In this document: one piece after another, positions 34,001 through 44,850 of the stretch
Numbering within the stretch: position 1 is the first letter of the stretch
Layout of the letters: every line of letters begins with the position of its first letter
From: Lineus longissimus
Taxonomy: Eukaryota > Nemertea > Pilidiophora > Heteronemertea > Lineidae
Assembly (NCBI RefSeq): GCF_910592395.1
Contig: NC_088318.1
Span: 13,888,349-13,952,348, forward strand
Length of the DNA stretch: 64,000 bases
Direction: 5' to 3'
Translations under genes and position numbers: made by a program
Notes under the pieces: generated by a model
What the model saw: the letters and a program-made list of their open reading frames with translations, nothing else
Database searches by the model: none
Told to the model about the DNA's origin: nothing

Positions 34001-37000
34001 CTTTTCTGCAGGTTAAGGCTGTCTCCCCGGCCAGCTGAGCAAGCAGAGGGGCACCAACATGGAGAAGGAGGAGGCCTAACTATTTCCCGGGCATATCACA
34101 AGAAGGCCCTTTCTGACCACGATGACACTTCACATGTTCGTCGAATGTTGTTCCAGCAAGAAGAGGGGCACCAACATGGAGAAGGAGGAGGCCTAACTAT
34201 TTCCCGGGGATATCACAAGAAGGCCCTTTCTGACCACGATGACAGTCCACATGTTCGCCGAATGTTGTTCGAGCAAGACGAGGGGAACAGCATCAGGTTG
34301 TCTGCTGAAAATTCCAAAGGTACAGCTTGGTTTGCAAGGTACAACAACATGCTGGTTCCCGTGCAACAGTGAATTCCCGTATTGCACACAGTAAAATCGG
34401 ACGTTGGAAGGTCACGCACCTTTATCAATCCAATCAGCTCGCTGTTGTTTTCGAAAGGAGGCCGGTTTGAAATAAACGAGCGGTCAAAGTACTGTACCAG
34501 TTGGTACTGTGAAAGCGTTCCTCCCTGCGTAAGTCTGGGAAAAACTTATGAGCGTGTGAATAGCACCAAGTACTCTTAATTTGAAAATGCTTAAAGACGA
34601 TTTCAGGTGAGTGAGTGACATGGAAATCTCGTGGTTCGAATAAAGGTGAATGGTTTGGTATACCTACCGTTCGGTGCATGTCCCAGCACCTCCACATTAC
34701 TAATCGCTAATGACTTCATGCTAGCGTAGGCCTTTATGATGATAACAAACCTAGCCAGCTGTTTGTCGGGGCAAAACAAGGAAATGTGTTCGCCAGGTTT
34801 CAGCGCGGGTTGGCCAATCCCCGCACATTCTTTATACCCGTCCATGTCAATTCCCTTCATCCCCGAAGGAAGAGTGACCTCGTTTTTGGTGAATTTATTC
34901 GATGTGTAGACGGTCGTGTAGCCCAAGAGGTATTCTGAAAGTCAAGTGTGAACATGTGTCAAAACGTTATCGCTGCGGATCATGTCTAACATTATCCACA
35001 GCCTGATGGTTCGGCCAGGTGTTATTCACTGCCTCTGTGATGTGTAGCATAGCACATATAGCACGCCGGAGACATCATAGGGTCCGATCGCAGTCATACT
35101 GTGTAAGTGAAACACCCTGACCGCGATCTTGGCCAAATTGCTATAGCCGCGACCCAAGCCTCTCAGGCACCTCACATGATAAGAGAGCGAGTGCAAGTCT
35201 CGATCGGGGTATGTCGTAAATTCACCGAAGGGTAACCAAACTTACGTTTGTCGATGACGCTGAAGTACATGACGGACGAAAGCGACACCTTCCTGATCTG
35301 GAAGGTCGTAGCCAAGTCCACCATCCACCACTTGTAGATGCCTGGGTCTTTTAGCACAGATCGGAACACTGCCCCGTTCTCGAAGTACTGACTTCCCCAG
35401 CCGTCCACGCACCTGGATGGCTCCATGTTAGTCTGAAGGGCGCCGTACATATCCGCACTTTTCTCACAACTCACGTCATCTGTAAAAGAAGCGTAGATGA
35501 TAAATTCGTCCAAGACGGTAAAATTAAGGATTCGATAGCAGTCATCATCAATGCCTTTACCATAAACGAGTTCGCCACCCGTGCACCAATCATTCTCACG
35601 ATTACGGTACGCAGTTTGTACTAATGAAAGGGACTCATCTTGTGTTACACCAATGAAGATAATTTTTTTTATTCAATTTTCTTGAGATGACAAGTCAATG
35701 TCGGGCATGTTGGCCCTGATTAATCAGTCCAGCGTTTTTTGTTGTTCCCCATATGTTAGTCTTTCAATACAACACTTACTATGTATGATATTCCGACGGT
35801 AGACTTCCACCTCGCACAATGTAAGATAATAATCAGCAGGTTTCTTGTAAAATATGACATATCGGCCGTGAGCAGGTTCCGGGCAGTGGAACCACTTGCT
35901 GCCCCCTTTTGACACATCCAGCTTGGTAGACCCAATAGAGCCGCACTCTGTCCCATTCGTCCAGGCCAGTTTGTCGCCAGTCTGCGCTACCGTAGCGGTA
36001 ACGTAGATCTTGGTGTTGGCAGCTTGATCTAAAAAGAAAAAAGTCGGATATTGAACAGTGTATTCAAGTAGAATTTTCCTCCTTCAAATCTTGCCATTTG
36101 TAAGGGTTACGAGGCAGCTGGCTTTATCTGACTTATAGGACCTCGCATGGCCTTCGAATGTGTTCTGTGAGTCCTCTCCCGAGAATGAGGTTGTTTTATG
36201 CGACCGTGCAAGTGAGTGAGGTTGTTCCTCTGCTTCAAAAGAGGTAGTTCTAATAAGTCCTCGCCTTCAGAAGATGTTGTTCTATTAGACCTGACCTTCG
36301 AATGAGGTTGGTTGTTTTATAATGGGACAGGACGATATGCACGTCAAAGGTGTGGTTCCGAACAAGCGAAATCATTGCTAATGCAATGTGCAGTAGTAGC
36401 GACACCTTTGCGTCGCTTGCTGCATCTTATTCTGGTCACATGATTCTTATAATATAAAGACTCCCTTTAAAATAACAACTCACAATATGTCATTCCGTTC
36501 AGATAAAAGATTGAACCGACATCATATGTCTTGCCCAGGTCCACATACCACCAGTGGGGGTTGGTTTTCTTCAGGAAGGAAACTGCGCAGGAGAACCGAA
36601 CTTCGTTGCTCTCCCGATTCCCGTCCACCGCTCGCGCTGACCCATACGAGGTCGACGCCACGGACGAGATCTTCGTCGTTTTTTTGAAAGCAAGATTTTC
36701 TGCAAGTTTGAAATGCATAAGTGATGTCATGATGTTGAACTGTGACGAAAGATGTGTACTCAAAACGCTATAAAGGATCGAGTATTAAAAAAGGAACACT
36801 TTCGTAAAATATCATCAACAAATTCATTAGCTGCATGTAGCTATAGCTACACCCTCCGGAATTCAGTTTTACAATTTCAGATTTTGAGTGGATAGCGTGC
36901 AGTCGGCTGACAAATGACCACGAAGATAGGACAGCGCAACCGATTTGTGTCCGGCAACACCCATAGAGTATGAAATGCGAAATCAATCTGAAGGAGGCCT

Positions 37001-38117
37001 TTATAAACAGTTAAATTTTCTTACCCGGGCGATGAAGATACGATAAGGCTGAAATTGAAACAGAATTGTCGGTGATCAACATGGCAGGTCCGTAGACCGG
37101 GAAATGAATATAGAGCACCAATAATAGAAAATAAAAACAAAAATGCCCGCCCCGCCAGATTTCATTATCATTATCAATTTTATCATACCTGGTCTAATAA
37201 AAGAACGTAATACATCACTTACATGCTTTTTCTTGGTACTCGTAGTACCAATATCCCCAATACCTGAAAATGGTTGTCGGACACTTAATCTTGTAAAGGT
37301 AGCATCTCCTATAGCTATAGTGATGAAAGTATGATTGGCAAGTACTGTAACTGTTACAAAAAGCCGCGCATTGGTAGGCATAGCGTTGGTTTGAGATATA
37401 ACGTAGCAACGCGGATGACTGGTAGCAGTAGACATTTGCCCCGACGTAACCGTAAACCGTAGCTGAAAAATTAAGAGTGAATTTTGAACTGATGATCACA
37501 GGACGAAAATTCCGCTGTCTACTTATCACAATCAGTGCCCAATCATACGACCGTATTGTGTGGGAAATAGATTTCCGACAACAATAGACCCATCCAATCT
37601 TTTCTTAAACTAATTGAAGAGGGGTGTAATGCACACCTTACACCCCTTAATTTTACCATCCACAAAACATCGGGCGATTCTATTGTTAACTGATGTCTAT
37701 TCCCCACACAATACGGTCGTACGATTAGGTTCTGTGCTTTTCCTGATTCACGTAAGTATAATTTTCCGCAAGTTCTGGTAAAATTGTGACTCGAATCTTG
37801 AAAGAATATAGTAAATGGTAAGGAACTGTTACACAAAAGAATGAGATCTCAGACCAGAGTTTTAATGACTGAATCTTAGGATGCTGATCTATCGGCGCTG
37901 TGGGTCGAAGTAGACCTACATTAGGATTAACATATAACGCCGATTTACAATTGAGGGTATATTGGTAGAAAATTAGAGTCAATACCCTGTTCAAAGGCAC
38001 GAACTATAAAATTGTAGAACGGATGTGATGAATATGAATTTCTCACTTACATGCGCTGTCTGTGACCCGGACCGAGCATCCTACCACAGCCAGTATCGCT
38101 ATCACTCCAATCTGCAT
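28036..38117 (-). CDS. Type I membrane protein with PAN-like domain and seven F-type lectin domains
   Basis: Nineteen exons, every intron phase 1, give 1,355 aa: 38117-38051, 37462-37223, 37048-37025, 36699-36484, 36028-35780, 35479-35246, 34934-34668, 33879-33661, 33235-33005, 32719-32504, 32309-32076, 31728-31513, 31191-30955, 30683-30459, 30284-30027, 29850-29632, 29244-29089, 28873-28571, 28292-28036. Exon 1 is a signal peptide (MQIGVIAILAVVGC); exon 2 a Tyr/Cys-rich PAN/apple-like domain; exon 3 an 8-codon microexon. Each F-type lectin (fucolectin, FTP) domain uses two exons: an N half (AVDG..., WW.VDL) and a C half (GRFV..., LCEVEV.G). Domain 7 uses three because of a Ser-rich insertion. 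Then follow a Pro/Thr/Ser stalk, a Gly-rich TM helix (about 1281-1303) and a tail of about 50 aa. FTP domains classically bind fucose through His and an RxDCC segment; I see no intact RxDCC here, so sugar binding is doubtful. Confidence 0.92.
28433..28464 (+). repeat. Inverted copy of a 32-bp piece of an F-type lectin exon
   Basis: TGGGCGTGGACATCTTGCTG and the next 12 bases are identical, in reverse orientation, to 29201-29232 in the exon 29089-29244 of the same gene. The copy lies in the intron 28293-28570. Flanking sequence does not match further. Confidence 0.85.
31243..31440. repeat. Composite of MITE arm and tRNA-derived SINE-like sequence in an intron
   Basis: GCATTTACTAGTCCTTATCA near 31248 resembles the arm of the palindrome at 11927-12044. 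It is followed by GACCCGGTTTCGATCCTTCGG (box-B-like) and by GGCAAGTCCCTTGACC, a string like the body of invertebrate SINEs. It lies in the intron 31192-31512. Confidence 0.4.
34012..34372 (+). other. Open plus-strand segment with two 117-bp in-frame repeats, inside an intron
   Basis: In the intron 33880-34667 of the F-type lectin gene, the plus strand has an acceptor-like CTTTTCTGCAG (ends 34011), then an open frame to TGA at 34370-34372. It contains a 39-residue unit (34046-34162 and 34163-34279) with EEGHQHGEGGGLTISR, YHKKALSDHDD and HVRRMLF. A third copy starts and degrades. It could be an exon of an unseen plus-strand transcript or a transposon fragment. I recognise no family. Confidence 0.4.
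36110..36325. repeat. Degenerate tandem repeat (roughly 45 bp) in an F-type lectin intron
   Basis: Variants of GAATGAGGTTGTTTTAT and GTCCTC..CTTCAGAA recur at about 36150-36320, in the intron 36029-36483. Copies are strongly diverged. Confidence 0.5.
37541..37726. mobile_element. MITE-like element in intron 1 of the F-type lectin gene
   Basis: AATCATACGACCGTATTGTG... (37541-37572) and its reverse complement (37695-37726) match at 29 of 32 bases. A smaller inverted repeat around GGGGTGTAATGCACACCTTA fills the middle. There is no coding capacity. Confidence 0.75.
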
Positions 38118-39446
38118 TATAGTAGCTCAAATGCGTGTGGGTCCGCAAACATCTTCCTTCACTTCGAGCGCAATATTAAAAATGACCCGAAATCTTAGGA
38201 TTACAACACTACGTACTGAAATCTCGTTATTGTTGTAATATTGGGATTATTTATGCATATATTTCCCGAAGATGCCCTATAGCTATTCTTCATGCCTTTG
38301 AATCTAGAGCACAGGCAATCTTTTCTATGAAAAGTGTATCGGGAAATTCTATGATATCTCAATGAAAAACAGTTTTAAATTGGTACAGGGCGTGACAAAA
38401 TGGACTTGTCATTTTCTAAATACCTGACCCAGAAGCAGGATAGTACTATCGCGGGCAGGGGAAAGGTAGACTCCCTGGACAGCCCATCGCGTCATCCTAA
38501 ATTGGTCTCCTTGTGGGTTAGGGTGAGGAACGAGGCCGGTCCACTGCGTCCAGAGTGTAGGGAAAGGGGACGATTGGGCAGCTGTTGCCGAAGAGGTCCC
38601 CAGTACGTTATTGAAAATACGTATCAGTTCTGTCTTGGCATTTGATAAATCTTTATCACATTTTTCTTCTTTTGGAGTTGGATGCGGCTATACATGTACA
38701 AGACACTGTATCAAAGGTTACGATTCCTATACCGTGTCTGAATATTCAATGAAAGTTTCATGTAGATACCATCCACATGTACGTGAACTCGTTCGGCGTT
38801 CAATTTGGTTGAACAATGGGTTGGCAACATGGTCATGATGTGAGGTTCTGGCTTGGATTTTGTTTCGATTCAGTATAGAATTCATTAACCGACCTTACAT
38901 CGGTGAAATCGAGTTTATTGTATTGAGATCAGGGATGATATTTCACTACATTTTCAAAAGTATACTGAGCAGGCTTTCTTAAATTGGATTACTGGCCTTT
39001 TCGGTGGTTTAATGCAGCGGTATCGATAACAGATTTGAAATAAACAACAACAAGAAAGGAATACACACTGTAAACGTTTAATTTATTATTGAGCAGAAAA
39101 GTATCTCACACGAAGCATGAAGAAATGTAATAAGGGAGCCGAGAGGGACCATTCGAATTTTGAATGCTCCACAATAGTTTTAAGCTCTACATTCGAACAC
39201 CCTCTCACACAAGAAGAAGTGAAGAAAATGTTATACTTGCGCACAAAGTATAATTTTCGAATGTTCCGTGCCTGAAGTTCGAAATTCGAGATACATCCGG
39301 GCCTTCAAAATTTCGCTCATTAATACTATGACTTTTAACACTCAGAAATGATTACCAGAACAACTAAAGACTATAAAAGGACAACATGAAACCAGGAACT
39401 GCAAACTGCCAAAACTTTTGCACCTCGATTGCGATTTGCAAATGAA
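38118..39446. other. Spacer between F-type lectin promoter side and 3' UTR of the CARD gene
   Basis: No exon is recognised. A minus-strand AATAAA at 39082-39087 would end the ankyrin-CARD transcript with a 3' UTR of about 360 nt. The part nearest 38118 must hold the F-type lectin promoter. Confidence 0.45.
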
Positions 39447-42400
39447 TTACATGTAGTAAGAATCGTATTCGCCACTCGAAGACATGGAGTCGTTTGTATC
39501 ATCATCGGAAAGAACCAACGCGCGACAGAAGACGGGCAGGGCATTGCGTCCACGGTAGGGGAGGATGTCGAGTATACGATGAAACTGATTTTCGAAATTG
39601 TCCTGCATGACTTCGATGAACATGGCTTTCGTAAGGACTCTGCAATGTAAAGATAACCTCATTGTACATGTACAACATAGAAAAAACACGCCAACGCTGT
39701 TATATGCCAAGAGGCTCAACAGCTTCAAATTTAATAATGGGAGACAAATAGCAGGCGTACATGCATGGTCTCAGATAAAAGGGAAAGTCGGTCTCGTTTG
39801 ACTTTGTGATAAAGCTTGTACGAGCGCAAACAGTGGCGATGATATATTCGATTCATTCATCAACCCACTACTTACTGCAGACGCGTAGCCTGCAAACCTT
39901 TCTCTTACGTACCCGTTTGATACGAGACTTTTGATGAAGTTCTCTCCGTTGGTCAATGTCATTTTCTCAAGGAGAGAACCGCGGTTTTCCCGGATGAATT
40001 TCCTATGCTCCTCTGGCATGGGCCTGCCCTGTAGTGGGATGCTCGGCATGGGTGAGTCACCATCACTGGTAGGGACGCTTTCTCTACAAAAAACGGATTA
40101 TAGGAACAGCGCAAATAATTAAGAAGAGTAAAGGTTCTTTTCGGATTCTTTTGCATTGAATTGTCATTGCAAAATCGAAATTCTGTGAACTGGTGCATTG
40201 TTTCAGCATTCGAGTGTTCTAAGACAGATTTTTGCCCGCTCGACTTTACCTATATACACGTACTCCCTTCAATAGTTTACTTAGTATCAAATCAGGTTTT
40301 ATTGGAAAGTGTACTTTTGATTTCCCTACTTACTTCATGATTTCCAGGGCATGGAACTGGTCAGTGAGGGTAAGTGCCTTACAGAAGATGGGGAATGCCC
40401 GCCTGCCAACCGTCATTAGCATCTCCAACATCTTCTTACTCTGAGCTCGGCGCCCCGGCTCCTCGGAGATTTCCGCCACTAGGCCTTCGGTGAATATCCT
40501 GAAAAAATCAATTGAGGAAAGTAAAACACCAAAGGCTCATGTTGGCGGCATTTGAGAAAGGGGAGGAAAAGTGAAAAATAGATGTCTCTTCATAACTCAA
40601 CGCCACTGGTATTTTAAAGAGGGCAGGCGTATTCTTGTCATTTAAGACATCACAACTCACCCTTCTGCTTTCAAGACTTCGAGTACTCCCCCTGGGGCAA
40701 CCTCATTCAACAGAGAGTCGAAATTCCCTAACAAGATGCTGCGATGTTCTTTCTCCATAGGAATATCCTTGCGCTTGTGTTTCTTCAGAGCCTGCACGAG
40801 AATTTTCGAGGCCATTTTGAATTCCGCCTTATCAAGTCCGTCGATACCAACACCACTCATAAAAGACGTTTCTAGATTATGTAGCATGTCTTTGACGCCC
40901 ATGAAAATCTTTCGTTGATTTGGGATATTCTTTCCCAACAATCCTATTATTTCCGGCGCAATATCCTTTTTCGAGCAAGCTAGGTCGTAGGCCGAGTTTC
41001 CATCTGCGTCAGGGATTTCGAATGCGTTAGCGTTAGCTTCTAATAGAAGCGTCACAGCTCTAAGACAGTTGTGCTCCACGGCAATGTGGAGTGCCGTGCG
41101 GTATGCATTATTCTGAGTGTCAATATCGTGCATCCGAGTCAGAAGGCGCTTGTATGTTGCCTTTGACAGGCCCGTCCCCATTGTCAAGTGGGGAATAACT
41201 GACTTCCATTTGTCATCTAGGTCTTGTTGTGACCATTCCATCCATTCTAGAGAGTCTGCCGTAAGTTCGTCCCTCGATGCGAGATGCAGCGCATTGTTCC
41301 CATCACGGTCTGCTATGTTGGGATCTACATTTTTATTGAGCATGTGGTCAACTGCTTCGTTGTGACCACAATCTATTGCAGAGTGCAGGGGTGTGTAGCC
41401 GTTCACGTTACGCGTCTCAAACACTCCGTGGTCAGAAACCTTGATCAGTTTAGAAAGCAGGTCAGTGTGTTTACATATGTGTAGGACAGTATTTCCGCTG
41501 CAATCCTTAACCCCTACATCACAACCAGCCTTCAGAAGCCTGTCGACGTAAATCACTTGGTATTCCCTCTTTGCCTTTAGAGCAACATGCAAGGCCGTCT
41601 CTTTCGAGACTGTCGAGGTTAGGTTGACGTCATATCCGACGTCTATGAGATCTTGCGCAATCTTGGGGTTGTCTGAGTACAGAATGGCCGCATGTAAGGC
41701 ATTATAGCCTTGATTCTTCGCTGAGCCAGAACTTTCACCTTCAAGCTCAAATTTTTGTGATTGAACTTGGACCGAGACTTGCTGCATGACACATTCCATG
41801 GAGCTCTTTCCGTCAGCGCTCACTTCGACGACGCTCGACCCAGGCTGCAGAGACATCAGCTCCAAGCCCGCCAAATGAGGCAAGACTTCCTCAGGCAAGC
41901 CCTCAGTCATGTCAGCTAATGTCGAAAAGCCCTGGCCGAGGGAAAGAGTTGTAGGCACATCGCCATCACTTGACTGTATCGAAATTGGTATTTCCTGAAA
42001 AAGGATGAAAATAGCTGACCTTCATTGTATGCCAACCAAGAAAAGTGCATTGTACTCAACTACTGCACATGATAATAATTTAATTTAAAACGGCTCATTC
42101 TCTTAAACCACAATGTTGGTTGGATGTAATGAGTTACAGTTATAAAAACAGTGTTTTTGACCGTGATTTGTGTTTTTAAAAACCCGCTAATTGCGCTAAT
42201 TAGATTTGTAGAGGAAGAGTAGCAATATTTTACGACGCAGTTATGGGCGAATTCTGCGTCATACGTGCTATGGTTACCCTTTTCATCACAAAAACATGTC
42301 AACAAATTAATTGACACCTGATCATCGCGTGAAAAGGGGTGAGAAGAGGTGAAAGGTGAAAATCCGTCAAGTAATAACCGAAGCGCAGCGATACGATAAG

Positions 42401-42604
42401 ACCAAGTACATGTACATTTTATTTTCATTATTCCATTATGTTGATAATATTTCCTTAGGGGATTTATCATGACATAAGCCCTATGTTTCTGACCATTTTG
42501 ATTAGCCTTTTTTGCCTTTCGGTACAAAAGACACATACCTCAGCAGAATGACACGCGCCTTCTTCCCGAACAGCGATCTCATTGCCATAGCTCTGCTCGT
42601 CCAT
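39447..42604 (-). CDS. Ankyrin-repeat protein with two C-terminal CARD domains
   Basis: Five exons keep frame to give 642 aa: 42604-42539, 41994-40661, 40498-40334, 40083-39913, 39639-39447. Residues about 117-390 hold six or so ankyrin repeats (GYNALHAAIL; GYTPLHSAIDCGHNEAVDHM; GNNALHLAS; YRTALHIAVEHNC). Two death-fold domains of the CARD type follow: CARD1 (about 436-520, HRSILLGNF...RRAFPIFCKALTLTDQ) and CARD2 (about 546-632, HRKFIREN...GRNALPVFCRALVLSD). CARDs pair with other CARDs in apoptosis and inflammatory signalling, so a cytosolic adaptor is inferred. Exon 4 ends at the weaker donor GG|GTACGT (39913), because only this keeps CARD2 in frame; a stronger-looking GTAAGT at 39876 would break it. 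Start chosen: MDEQSYGNE, the first ATG in the phase-0 exon at 42604. A possible 5' UTR exon lies near 42690-42750. Confidence 0.88.
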
Positions 42605-43377
42605 TGCTTCTGAAACGGACAAAAGAATGCAATGATTATTACATGTACACGAATATATCCGATGAAGTGCTTTTTTTAGTAACCTTACTGTATCTTTATG
42701 AAGAGGTCTGAGGTGAACAGCCCCACAGGAAATATTATACCCGATTAGCTGAAAAAAAGGCAGGAGAAAATTGGTCATTTCTTCAAAGATTGTGTGATGA
42801 TGACCTAACTTGCTGTCGAGCAGCGTAAAATATCAAAAGCTGAAATTCTGACTTAGACGATTGCTTGCGGAGCGCGATTAAATTGGCGATTAAATCAGAA
42901 AATGGACTCTGTTTGAACAAAATATTAAACAAAACCGTCTTACCTTTATTCCAACTGCTTGTTTCTGATGCGCAAAAATCGATCTGGTCAGATCTAACTT
43001 AAATTCATAAATGAAGAAGATATACCCCCTGAACATCGCCTTCGGGGCTATAGGTGTAATTTCAATATAGGAGGATGACTGGTGACTCTTATGTACACAT
43101 GTACACAGTATATGAACGTGTAGGGTACATGCAAGTTAGCTTGGCACGTAGGCCAAGTTTGACACTTTGGTTTTATCACCCAAGGCATCACTGGGGGTCT
43201 AGAAAGGTTAACACTTTAGCAGTGTCAAACCATTAGGACGTCCCAGCTGACCTGTCTAATGGTCAGTGGCGACGGGAAACGACTTCTGGGGTTTGTGGTT
43301 AATATGAAGCCTTCAGTTATACACGTGTATTCTGGTTGCAACGGCATTACGTCGACCCTTTCCTCCCAATTTAAAGA

Positions 43378-43575
43378 ATTAAGGTCTTGCCCAGTACCAT
43401 CCTGGCATAACCAGTGTTTTTTTAATAAACTCCGCCTGTCGAAACGACCTAAATCAGCCTAAATTTAAATTGTTCTGCACTCTTATCAAAGGGTCATCAG
43501 GACAAATCTTGATGATACCGACCCTGACGCAACAGCTCATGGCGGTCGATAGGCCATATCGAAAGTTATCCACTT
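43378..43575. repeat. Dispersed repeat family, copy B
   Basis: It runs from AAGGTCTTGCCCAGTACC to GGTCGATAGGCCATATCG and matches the order of blocks in copy A at 19603-19790, with many substitutions. Confidence 0.6.
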
Positions 43576-44057
43576 ACTGGTATTGGTGTCTTATTAAAAA
43601 AGATGTTTTAGCCTACTACATAGTCAATAATAATGTTCACTTTGCCACCGTATTTATGCCTGTCAAAATCAGTATTTTGCACTGCTATCAAATGTTTAGA
43701 CATCATCGAACATCATACAATACAGACCATGCATACAATATCGTATCGGTTGTCGTTTTCAATATAACCAATTGACACCAGAAGGGGCCCGCCGGGAGAG
43801 CGTCCCAATTAGCACAGCTCGCCGTTGCTAACTAACGCACCTCGTGTGGGCGAGGGTCCGGGGCGAGGGTCATGATAAACATGTGTCAAGGTGTCTAACG
43901 AACGCATGTTTCACTTTCTTATCAAACCACATATGACCCAATTTGCTACTCAATTCAGTCTCACCCCGTCTAACCCCATGCTGAAGAAACGCCTGTGCTG
44001 GCAACCTCCTTACGACTGCAAGCGGTGATTACAGCACGGCGAGCACCAACGGTAGTA

Positions 44058-44289
44058 TAATGGGTCAATAGCGAGGTTCAGCTTTCGATCCGAGAACAAG
44101 GTGACATCTTTGACTGCGAATAACGCGTTGCCAGTCGTCAAAATTGCAATGAAACTAGTGTATGTGTCTTTAGCGTCTGGTGAGCCTAAAAACAATAATA
44201 CAAAACGTTCAACTTGACTTGATAGCGTCAACAAGAAAAAAATCCCCTCGTTCTCGGATCGAAATCTGAACTTCTCTATTGACCCATTA
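44058..44289. mobile_element. MITE-like element with arms of about 41 bp
   Basis: TAATGGGTCAATAGCGAGGT... (44058-44098) and the reverse complement (44249-44289, ending CTCTATTGACCCATTA) match with few mismatches. The interior is about 150 bp and non-coding. Confidence 0.7.
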
Positions 44290-44850
44290 GTACCAGAAGT
44301 GTGTAATCGAAACTCTCTATTGTGTACGAAACAACGCGTTAAACAACCGTTTTAAATCGCATATATCATAATTAAAAGATAATTGCAAAAAAGGTACTAC
44401 TTGTAGGCAAATTGCTGCAGCACCGAAGATGAGAGTCGGGAATTGGGTTAAAGGATAATTAGTTCCGTTACACGAGACAATTTAAATGGGAATGAGCGTA
44501 ATTATTATGTTTGATTGTAAAAGAGAACTGGAACAGTCACGTGTGTATAAAGTAACGGGGAGTCAAAAGTTGGATTCAACCAGACGATGTACCTCATGCA
44601 CTAGAACACACACGCAAAGATTGAGCCAAGTTAGGTTGAGTTGGAATATAACTTAAATGTGATTGCCAACCAATGTTCAGAGAACTGTCAACGACCTGTT
44701 GCGATTAGCTGCCCCGGGATGTCTAGCCCGTCTAGCAGCTGAGCAGTCTGATATTTCGAAGAATATGTAAGGGCCCGCCATAGTAAGGTAGGCCTATGAG
44801 ATGCAATTAGGTTAACTCGATTACGGTCGTCCTGGGCCTACGAGATTACG

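Larger units (their letters stand above)
42605..44850. other. Spacer: CARD gene promoter side, dispersed repeat B, MITE
   Basis: It contains repeat copy B (43378-43575) and an inverted-repeat element (44058-44289). About 43790-43870 is a short GC-rich stretch without a recognisable RNA gene. No coding exon is supported. Confidence 0.5.

Noticed and set aside
39876-40083. Apparent frameshift between CARD gene exons 4 and 5
   Set aside because: It disappears when the donor at 39913 is used in place of the GTAAGT at 39876, so no pseudogene is needed.
42060-42536. Minus-strand ORF of 158 residues just downstream of CARD exon 1
   Set aside because: It lies in the intron 41995-42538, with no homology, and does not join in phase with better splice sites.
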